The translations under genes were made by a program, and so were the position numbers. From positions 1 to 11,290 of the forward strand of contig JAJYHU010000082.1 in assembly GCA_021784615.1 (NCBI GenBank): a DNA stretch of 11,290 nucleotides. The letters are read 5' to 3'. The notes beneath the pieces are model-generated. The model ran no database searches. It saw nothing but the letters and a program-made list of their open reading frames with translations, and was not told the DNA's origin. Positions within the stretch are counted from its first letter, which is position 1; each line of letters begins with the position of its first letter. This stretch comes from Acidobacteriota bacterium. GTDB lineage: Bacteria; Acidobacteriota; Terriglobia; UBA7540. Shown here piece after piece: positions 5,591-11,290 of this stretch.

Positions 5591-6283
5591 TCACCCATTT
5601 TGATGTCCTTGTGGGATCATCCGTGACACTACCGGCGGTTTTAACGGCGCAGGGACAATCGTGCTTCGTGCCAGCCTCATCCCGATTACAGATCCCGTTT
5701 CAAGAATAGCCTCATGACCGCGCGGGATGAAAATCGCGCCGAATAATCCCCCGATGCCAGTTGCGATTCCTATGCCAATTCCCCCAATGCCGCCGGTGGC
5801 TGCTGTCGCTCCAGCCACCACCGCCGTTTCCTTCAACCGCGAGGCTCCGCGACCCTGGAGATCACCTTCAAGATCAACCTGGACTTGACCCGAGTGTTTA
5901 CCTTCGTAAATCTCCGAGAGCAACCCTAGGATGGAGATCTTTGTTCCATCAGCGAGCTCGAGATACTTGAAAACCGGAGTAATGCTTCCGCCTCTTCCTT
6001 TGTGCGAGGCGTGTTTGACCGCGGTGATGTATCCCTCGACGCGAGTTCCTTTAGGGAAGGCGATTTCGTTGCCTACGTATGCCGGACTGACTAAAATCCC
6101 GACAATCGGGTCGCCGACTTTTGAGGTTTTGGAGTCAATTGGGGTGCGAAGCTGAAATTTAAATTCGGTGCCCTCAGGCACCGTGAGTTCTTTGCCTGGA
6201 GCATTCTGCCCCTTGGCGGCGGGGGCTGCTATAAATCCCGCGACTAACACATACATTACAATCCACTGGAAAGCGGTTTTCAT
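5591..6283 (-). CDS. Secreted Gly-rich hypothetical protein
   Basis: A 230-residue exported protein of unknown function. Residues 1-25 form a signal peptide (MKTAF, a hydrophobic core, then a small-residue stretch AAPAAKG), with likely cleavage near residue 25. The next part (about 32-120) has repeated beta-like motifs: VPEGTEFKFQLRTPIDSKTSKVGDPI, then a 'V..EIAFPKGTRVEGYITAV' segment. This style is common in acidobacterial exported proteins and recalls the 'IPKGT...G' strands of TrbI/VirB10-like beta-barrel domains, though homology is not established. Residues 155-184 are a glycine-zipper-like hydrophobic stretch (repeated GIG/GxxG) that could insert into or pack against a membrane. ATG 6283 has AGGGA upstream at good spacing. 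It is divergent from the exported-protein gene at 6541, with about 257 bp between them. Confidence 0.75.
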   Translation of the reverse strand: MKTAFQWIVMYVLVAGFIAAPAAKGQNAPGKELTVPEGTEFKFQLRTPIDSKTSKVGDPIVGILVSPAYVGNEIAFPKGTRVEGYITAVKHASHKGRGGSITPVFKYLELADGTKISILGLLSEIYEGKHSGQVQVDLEGDLQGRGASRLKETAVVAGATAATGGIGGIGIGIATGIGGLFGAIFIPRGHEAILETGSVIGMRLARSTIVPAPLKPPVVSRMIPQGHQNG

Positions 6284-6540
6284 TGAAAAATTCCCTCAGT
6301 TTCTTCTATTGGCCCTCGGCGGTGTGCACACAACATAGAACGTCGCCCGTTAAAGGGGAAGCAAGACTCTATTTTTCCACATTTCTCAGCGCGTGGCTAC
6401 CCGTGGCGGCAGATCTTTCCAAGTTGCGCAACACACAGATCATATGAAGCGCTTTAGCGCCTTCAGGTTTGCTGTGGCGGAACCATTGCGACTTGACACG
6501 CCAACAATTCGATTGCTAGCTTCAAGGGGGAAGCTTTGAC

Positions 6541-6963
6541 ATGAGAGGAGGCAATCGGAAGTTTATGAAAACGAGGGCTCTATTCGCTTGCGGAATTCTT
6601 GGATGTGTTCTGGTGGCTGGAAACGGGTGGGCCCAAGTCATCCAATCCCCCAATGCTCCTGACGCCAGCGGCCGGCTCGAAAACGCTATTTCAATCGGCG
6701 GGAATTACCAAAACTACATCTATGGTGTGATTAAAAAGATTGATAAAAATGAACTTATCCTGGACAAGACGAGCTATGGGAATGATCAGGCCTTCAAGCT
6801 GCAACACAACACCAAGTTTATTCGGGATGGGAAACGCAGCTCTCTGGCCAAGCTGAAAGTTGGCGATATGGTTTGGATCGATGCAAAGCTAAAAAAGAAG
6901 ACTGAAGAAAAAATTGCAAGGAAGGTTATTACGGGTGTGGCTTCGACGGGACGTCCCCGATAG
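6541..6963 (+). CDS. Small exported protein, DUF5666-like
   Basis: A 140-residue protein with an N-terminal signal peptide: basic start, hydrophobic stretch about 13-26, probable cleavage after A31 in NGWA-QV. The mature part has one small beta-rich unit: YGVIKKIDKNELILDK, an FKLQHNTKFIRDGK stretch, then LAKLKVGDMVWIDAKLKKK. This matches the 'G.V..ID...L.L...T.F..DG...L..LKVGD.V.V' pattern of DUF5666-type OB-like domains, whose function is not known to me. It is rich in lysine. ATG 6541 has AAGGGGG 10 nt upstream. ATG 6565 (M9) is an alternative, with AGGAGG 13 nt upstream, and would leave the signal peptide intact. A TTGACA at 6493-6498 could be a -35 box, but the matching -10 is poor. Confidence 0.7.
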   Translation: MRGGNRKFMKTRALFACGILGCVLVAGNGWAQVIQSPNAPDASGRLENAISIGGNYQNYIYGVIKKIDKNELILDKTSYGNDQAFKLQHNTKFIRDGKRSSLAKLKVGDMVWIDAKLKKKTEEKIARKVITGVASTGRPR

Positions 6964-7087
6964 CAAGCTCTGGCGGTGGCTGCGACCTCATGTGGCGCTT
7001 CGGTTAGGCTGATTATTGGCCGTGTTGAATATAAGTTTTCGATCAGTGTTCACGATACGGGGCCTCTCGAATGGCTGAAACCTTTCT

Positions 7088-8017
7088 TTGAAGAACGCAA
7101 TATTAATCTGTAATCCGAATGCAGGGACCCCAGGGCACCGGCTTGCAGCAAGAGTCCGGGATGCCGCCGCCGTGCTCCGCAAAGAAGGGATCGAAGCGAC
7201 CGTAGTTTTTACTTCGGGCATGGGAGATGCCAGAGAATTGGCCTGCAAGGCCGTCGGCGCGGGACGCCAATTAATCATTGCATGCGGTGGCGATGGAACA
7301 ATCAACGAAATTATTAATGGGATGGGAAGCACGCGCGTTCCCCTTGCCATCCTTCCCGCCGGCACAGCAAATATTGCGGGCAAAGAGCTTGGACTTCCCG
7401 GTTCTATTCATCAGGCCGCGCGAGAATTGCCGCGGTGGGCGCCATGCCGAATACCGCTTGGCCGGGCAACCTGGGGAAGGCCTGAAGCGCCCCAGCAGCG
7501 CTATTTTCTTGCGGTGGCCGGAATTGGTTTCGACGCTCGCATCATCAGCCAACTCGATATGGCTGCAAAGCTTCGCCTGGGAGTGATCGCCTACGCATGG
7601 GAAGCGCTGCGCCAAATATTCGAGTACGACTTTCCGCGATTCCAATGCGCCGTCAACGGGAGGAAAGTCTCTTCAACTTTCGCCGTAGTGCAGCGTTCAT
7701 TGCGCTACGCCGGCTGGTTGCGCCTGGCGCATGCCACCGGACTTCGCCAGTCCCAGCTTGCCTGCTGCCTTTTTAGTAGCCGCCGCCGGAGCCGATACTT
7801 CATCTATGCGCTCGCAATTCTTACCCGCACCCATCACCGGCTCCCGGACGTCTGCTTACTCCAAGGGCAACCGGTTGTTTGCACGGATGAAGGCTCCAAC
7901 ACCTCGACGTTCTTTGAGGTGGATGGGGAGCTTGCGGGCCAGCTTCCTGTCAGTTTTGAAGTTGTTCCTGACGCGCTTACGGTGCTGGCGCCCCGCCGTT
8001 TCCTGAGTTTTCCATGA
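7088..8017 (+). CDS. Diacylglycerol kinase-family lipid kinase (DagK/YegS/BmrU type)
   Basis: A 309-residue member of the diacylglycerol/sphingosine kinase superfamily, predicted to phosphorylate a lipid at the cytoplasmic membrane using ATP. The N-terminus ILICNPNAGT (5-14) is the family's opening strand. GGDGTINEIING (67-78) is the nucleotide-binding signature, and LAILPAGTANIAGKELGLP (86-104) and VAGIGFDARI (143-152) are further family motifs. FEVDGELAGQLP (276-287) is the conserved C-terminal DGE region. Which lipid it uses cannot be told. The only available start in this frame is TTG 7088, because an in-frame TGA lies at 7076-7078 and no good ribosome-binding site precedes the TTG. The gene is followed after 84 bp by the membrane hydrolase gene on the same strand, so the two may form an operon. 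Confidence 0.88.
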   Translation: MKNAILICNPNAGTPGHRLAARVRDAAAVLRKEGIEATVVFTSGMGDARELACKAVGAGRQLIIACGGDGTINEIINGMGSTRVPLAILPAGTANIAGKELGLPGSIHQAARELPRWAPCRIPLGRATWGRPEAPQQRYFLAVAGIGFDARIISQLDMAAKLRLGVIAYAWEALRQIFEYDFPRFQCAVNGRKVSSTFAVVQRSLRYAGWLRLAHATGLRQSQLACCLFSSRRRSRYFIYALAILTRTHHRLPDVCLLQGQPVVCTDEGSNTSTFFEVDGELAGQLPVSFEVVPDALTVLAPRRFLSFP

Positions 8018-8101
8018 CGCAGTTGATAGGGGCGCCTGCATGGCTCTTGCCGTTTGTTGAGGAGGAATCGCGCACCGCGCTCGCACAGTCTTTTGCTTGA
8101 G

Positions 8102-9115
8102 ATGGATAACTTAACACACACTCTAACGGGCGTGGCGATCAGCTATGCGGGATTGAACCGCAAAACCCGCTACGCTACGCTTGCCATCGTCATCGGAGCA
8201 AACCTTCCGGATATTGACCTGGTGAGCCGGTTCTGGGGAAGCACCACATATCTCGAGTACCATCGGGGCATTACTCACTCCATCTTGGGCGTTACCCTGC
8301 TTGCGGCAATGCTTGCGGCAACGATCTATTTTCTCGGGAAAAGGAGACCTTGCGCTGGGTCGGGACCGGCGCTAAGCGGGCGTTGGCTTTTCATTGCCTG
8401 TTGGATTGCGACCGCCAGCCATCTGCTGCTCGACTTCACCACCTCATATGGCACTCGCCTGTTTCTGCCCTTTAGCAGCCACTGGTACGCCTGGGACATC
8501 GAACCCATCATCGACCCGCTTTTGTGGGCTGTCCTGATCGCCGGGCTTGGCATTCCTTTTCTTTTTCGCCTGATTACCGAGGAAGTAGGCGCCGCCAAGA
8601 CGGGTTACCGGGTGGGAGCGATTCTTTCACTTTGCGCGATGGTTGCATTATGGGGCGTGCGAGACCTTTCCCACAGCCGGGCGCTCAATATGCTCCAGGC
8701 TCGCACTTACCGGGGTGAAGATGTTGAGCGGATGGGCGCATTCCCAAAGGCAGGGAATCCCTTTGCGTGGAAAGCGGTGGTTGAAACGCGCTCGGAGTAT
8801 TTTGTTTTGCCGGTGGACGTTCTCGGCGGCAATGTGGAGATGGAGGACGCGCGCATTTTTCGGAAACCGGAACCGTCTCCAGCTCTCTCTGCTGCGTTTA
8901 AGACTCGAACCGCGGCCATCTTTATGGACTTCGCCCGCTTCCCTTGGGCTGAAGTCATTTCCAACGAAAATGGGCCGACCGTTATGATTCGGGACCTGCG
9001 GTACCAGCCGCCGGACTTCCAACACGGGAGCTTCGTCGTCAGAATTGAACTCGACAAAGAACTCCACGTTCGATCGCAGGCTTTCAGTTTTACGGGCCAA
9101 TTTAAAGGAAGTTAA
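8102..9115 (+). CDS. Membrane-bound metal-dependent hydrolase, YdjM/DUF457 family
   Basis: A 337-residue integral membrane protein. It opens with MDNLTHTLTGVAIS, the hallmark start of the YdjM/YbcI/DUF457 group of predicted metal-dependent hydrolases. Likely metal-binding positions are H6, D37/D39 in NLPDID, H54 and H59 in HRGITHS, and H107 and D111 in SHLLLD, forming the conserved pattern of that family. Hydrophobic segments lie at about 60-78, 93-110, 135-157 and 168-186. The last 150 residues look soluble and carry no motif I know. ATG 8102 is chosen because the family starts there. GAGGAGG lies further upstream (8059-8065) with no suitably spaced start codon, and an upstream TTG (8054) would add 16 unrelated residues. 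Its stop codon overlaps that of the convergent DedA gene in TTAA (9112-9115). Confidence 0.88.
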   Translation: MDNLTHTLTGVAISYAGLNRKTRYATLAIVIGANLPDIDLVSRFWGSTTYLEYHRGITHSILGVTLLAAMLAATIYFLGKRRPCAGSGPALSGRWLFIACWIATASHLLLDFTTSYGTRLFLPFSSHWYAWDIEPIIDPLLWAVLIAGLGIPFLFRLITEEVGAAKTGYRVGAILSLCAMVALWGVRDLSHSRALNMLQARTYRGEDVERMGAFPKAGNPFAWKAVVETRSEYFVLPVDVLGGNVEMEDARIFRKPEPSPALSAAFKTRTAAIFMDFARFPWAEVISNENGPTVMIRDLRYQPPDFQHGSFVVRIELDKELHVRSQAFSFTGQFKGS

Positions 9116-9759
9116 TTTTTGGGGCGACCCGAAGTTAAGGGCGCCGACGGCGGTGCGGGTTTCTCCTTCGTGCCGGAACCTTGGTACCAACGATAAATCC
9201 AGGCTGTTACGACTACGACCGCGACAAAAGCCAGTGAGAACCAGATGATGTTATGCTTCAGGAATGTTTCGCCGCCCACGCCGTATCGAACGCCTATCCA
9301 GGCTTCTGCGCCGAACCTTAAGCTGCCTCCGATCACCAGCGCGGCGGCGAACCGCAAAGGGCTGATTCGCAAGGCTCCGGACCCCAGTAGAAATGGCTTG
9401 AAAGGCAAGGGAGGAGGAAGGAGTGACGCAACAACGACCGTCAGGAAGTCGTTTTTCACCAGCCACTTTTTTGCGCGGCCCATTTCCCGATCCGACGGCT
9501 TGCGCTTCAGAAGACGCGCCCCGGTGCGCCCGATGGCATAGATAATGAATGAGCCGATGACGGTGCCAAGCACACAGCCCAGCACGTAGATCCAGGCGCG
9601 GCCCGGGTCCTGGCTGGACAGATAAATAAGCAGCAGGTCCTTCACCCCAGGCATCGAAAGGCCGGCGGAATCCAGCATGGCAATTCCCACAAGCCCCCAG
9701 CCCCCATAAAGGAGGAGAGTGTGCTCAAGATTACCAGCCAAATTTTGAAGGGATTTCAC
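9112..9759 (-). CDS. DedA/VTT-domain membrane protein
   Basis: A 215-residue inner-membrane protein of the DedA (VTT, SNARE-associated) superfamily, whose members act in lipid carrier or phospholipid flipping and membrane homeostasis. It has hydrophobic segments at about 14-32, 55-78, 103-125, 130-150 and 168-190. The region DSAGLSMPGVKDLLLIYL resembles the re-entrant 'E/D..G.P.PG' loop, and VASLLPPPLPFKPFLLGSGALRI the second re-entrant loop, although the usual 'R..P..R' arginines of classical DedA proteins are replaced by PPPLPFK. It therefore fits the divergent YqaA-like or VTT-domain branch better than DedA itself. GTG 9759 is preferred because GAGG lies 9 nt upstream; TTG 9813 would add 18 polar residues. 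The gene lies downstream of galT on the same strand after a long gap, so it probably has its own promoter. Confidence 0.85.
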   Translation of the reverse strand: MKSLQNLAGNLEHTLLLYGGWGLVGIAMLDSAGLSMPGVKDLLLIYLSSQDPGRAWIYVLGCVLGTVIGSFIIYAIGRTGARLLKRKPSDREMGRAKKWLVKNDFLTVVVASLLPPPLPFKPFLLGSGALRISPLRFAAALVIGGSLRFGAEAWIGVRYGVGGETFLKHNIIWFSLAFVAVVVVTAWIYRWYQGSGTKEKPAPPSAPLTSGRPKN

Positions 9760-10138
9760 GCCTCTAGACCTCGTCCGCTGGGGTGGCTTATTGTATGAGG
9801 AACCTGAAAACAACGCAACACGAGCACGGTAATCCTCTTACTCCCGCGTTCCCTCCGTCGTCCAATCCGAACACCCGATCGTGGTATCAAGACCTTTCCG
9901 GTCTCGACGGGAACACCTGCAATTACTGAGATTCGAATAGGTTCTTCTGCTGCGTGCAGGCGTTATTGAAATGGGGATTCATGGAGATTTGATGATCCAG
10001 GTATTCCTTGCCTGAGCGGCTATTCCGGCCTGCTTTATTCCCTCTCCGCCTCAATCCCAATTGCCTGAAGACCTTTCGTTCAATGAACGCCCCTGCGCGA
10101 AGCAAACCACCTGCCAATGGCGGATGCCTTAGGATCCC
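9760..10138. other. Intergenic region between galT and the DedA-family gene
   Basis: This stretch holds no gene or RNA that I can support. Short frames on both strands (9923-10117 minus, 10008-10211 plus) lack ribosome-binding sites and recognisable sequence. I see no terminator with a T-run behind galT and no clear sigma-70 promoter for the DedA-family gene, although one must presumably lie here. Confidence 0.5.
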
Positions 10139-11152
10139 TTATGTCGCTGGTTCAAGAACTGCCGCGCGCAGGAACTTTGCGGATTCCTCAGGCGGCGTGG
10201 GATTGATATGAAAACCAGTGCCCCACTCAAATCCCGCCACTTTGGTCAGCTTGGGCATAATTTCCAAGTGCCAATGGTAATGTTCGTTGGGAGTTTCGGG
10301 AATGGGCGACGTGTGAATGATATAGTTGTAGGCAGGGAAGTCCAGAACCTTATCCAATCGCGTCAGCATGTCTTTCAACATTGAAGCCAGCTGCTCAAAC
10401 TCGTGTTTTTGCGAGTCCTCAAATGCTGAAAGGTGGGTTCTGGGAATAATCCAGATTTCAAATGGGAACCGCGGCGCAAACGGGGCAACCGCGATGAATT
10501 CCGGGCTGTCTGCGATGACGCGCACTCCACTCTCAGACTCCTGTTTAATAATGTCGCAGAAGATGCAGCGCTCTTTGAAGTTGAAATATTCGCGAGACCC
10601 GTCAACCTCTTCGCGCACGCGCTTCGGTACAACCGGCAACGCGATCAACTGCGAGTGAGTATGTTCCAATGAAGCGCCGGCCGCCTCGCCGTGGTTCTTA
10701 AAAATCATAATGTACTTAAAGCGATGATCCTTTTTTAGGTCCAAGATCCTGTCGCGATACGCCCACAACACATCCTCAATTTGGCGTTGCGACAGCATGG
10801 CCAGAGTCTTCTGGTGGTCAGGCGTTTCAATGATGACCTCATGCGCCCCAAGCCCGTTCATCTTGTCAAAAAGCCCTTCGCCTTGGCGATTAAGCCCGCC
10901 TTCAATCCCAAGGGCAGGGAACTTGTTGGGAACAACTCGCAGAGACCAGCCTGGCGCATTCCGGGAACTGCCGTCGCTGCGATAAGCAATGATCTCAGGT
11001 GGAGTTTTTGTCTCGTTGCCGTTGCAAAACGGGCAAAATCCGGAACCATGGATTTCGACTCTTTCTCGAACAAAGTCCGAGGGCCTCTTGGCGCGTTCGG
11101 TTGCAATAATAACCCAGCGGCCTGTAATTGGGTCTTTCCTAAGTTCGGGCAA
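10139..11152 (-). CDS. galT: Galactose-1-phosphate uridylyltransferase GalT
   Basis: Transfers UMP from UDP-glucose to galactose-1-phosphate in the Leloir pathway, in the cytoplasm. The 337-residue protein starts MPELRKDPITGRWVII, typical of the family. C40 and C43 (FCPFC), H113 and H164 fit the structural zinc site. H164-T-H166-S-Q168 is the active-site motif, with H166 expected to carry the uridylyl group; a threonine replaces the proline of the E. coli HPH. HYHWH (about 291-295) fits the second metal site of the C-terminal HIT-like half. TTG 11152 is preferred as start because GAGGAG lies 8 nt upstream and the protein then begins MPELRKDP as in relatives; GTG 11161 sits directly against that Shine-Dalgarno. 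No other galactose genes are in the window, and related enzymes can use other sugar phosphates, so the exact substrate is likely but not proven. Confidence 0.92.
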   Translation of the reverse strand: MPELRKDPITGRWVIIATERAKRPSDFVRERVEIHGSGFCPFCNGNETKTPPEIIAYRSDGSSRNAPGWSLRVVPNKFPALGIEGGLNRQGEGLFDKMNGLGAHEVIIETPDHQKTLAMLSQRQIEDVLWAYRDRILDLKKDHRFKYIMIFKNHGEAAGASLEHTHSQLIALPVVPKRVREEVDGSREYFNFKERCIFCDIIKQESESGVRVIADSPEFIAVAPFAPRFPFEIWIIPRTHLSAFEDSQKHEFEQLASMLKDMLTRLDKVLDFPAYNYIIHTSPIPETPNEHYHWHLEIMPKLTKVAGFEWGTGFHINPTPPEESAKFLRAAVLEPAT

Positions 11153-11202
11153 GGTTGTCACTCCTCACGCTTCAAGTTCTCCACGGCGCTTGAGATGCGC
11201 CG

Positions 11203-11290
11203 CTACACTTTATAGGCGTCTTTCACCACGTGAACTTTGTATCCTGCCACAGGATCCCAACGGACGCCGGCAACATCGAATCGGAAACTT
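11203..11290 (-). CDS. C-terminal fragment of a probable YraN-family (UPF0102) protein
   Basis: Only the last 28 codons are in the window. They read SFRFDVAGVRWDPVAG...VHVVKDAYKV and then stop (TAG at 11205-11203). The RFDV strand, a variable spacer and a closing 'H...DAY/F' resemble the end of YraN/UPF0102 proteins, predicted endonuclease-fold proteins often encoded near housekeeping genes. The fragment is short, so the family call is tentative, but the frame is open to the window edge. It ends 50 nt before the galT start on the same strand, so the two may be cotranscribed. Confidence 0.5.
   Translation of the reverse strand, partial: SFRFDVAGVRWDPVAGYKVHVVKDAYKV

Noticed and set aside
7700..7790. 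Possible pair of compensating frameshifts in the lipid kinase (removing one base near 7740 and adding one near 7759 would give a stretch like ATDFASPSL)
   Set aside because: The annotated frame (ATGLRQSQLACCLF) also fits the family reasonably well and is open to the end, so there is no need to assume two errors.
1..11290. CRISPR arrays, tRNA or rRNA genes, toxin-antitoxin pairs, prophage or complete insertion sequences
   Set aside because: No regularly spaced repeats, cloverleaf or rRNA landmarks, or transposase/integrase motifs were seen on either strand.

Overview
The window looks like a chromosomal stretch from a free-living bacterium of moderate GC, most likely an acidobacterium of the Terriglobia/Koribacter/Sulfotelmatobacter type. 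This assignment is inference. It rests on the palindromic intergenic repeat at 84-180 (GTCATTCCGAG...GAGGAATCTG), which I recall from acidobacterial genomes, and on protein types I associate with that phylum: Gly-rich secreted proteins, a BmrU-like lipid kinase and a SPASM radical SAM enzyme. There is no rRNA, tRNA, CRISPR array, transposase or phage gene.

Layout. 1-455 has no convincing gene and carries two back-to-back non-coding repeats. 456-752 (+) is a small protein with the HesB/IscA fold pattern but no cysteines. 900-2912 (-) is a complete NAD-dependent DNA ligase (ligA) with a TATAAT box upstream. 3350-4435 (+) is a radical SAM/SPASM enzyme and 4463-5290 (-) a Crp/Fnr-family regulator; they converge with 27 bp between their stops. 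5591-6283 (-) and 6541-6963 (+) are divergently transcribed genes for two small exported proteins. 7088-8017 (+) is a diacylglycerol/sphingosine-kinase-family lipid kinase, followed by a membrane-bound YdjM/DUF457-type metal-dependent hydrolase (8102-9115, +). 9112-9759 (-) is a DedA/VTT membrane protein whose stop codon overlaps that of the hydrolase within TTAA. 10139-11152 (-) is galactose-1-phosphate uridylyltransferase (galT). The window ends in the C-terminus of a probable YraN-family protein (11203-11290, -), just upstream of galT.

The most interesting part is 3241-5371. The radical SAM gene and the regulator gene are bracketed at their outer ends by matching CRP-type operators. The proximal operators share an identical 14-bp core, including the non-consensus centre TTCC, in the same orientation relative to each gene. 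Each has a second, weaker operator 22-23 bp further upstream. The regulator's recognition helix contains the CRP-type SRET...R residues expected to read TGTGA, while its effector pocket lacks the cAMP-binding residues of CRP. The simplest reading is a self-contained circuit: the regulator senses an unknown signal and controls both itself and the radical SAM enzyme. The remaining genes look like ordinary housekeeping, envelope and lipid functions.
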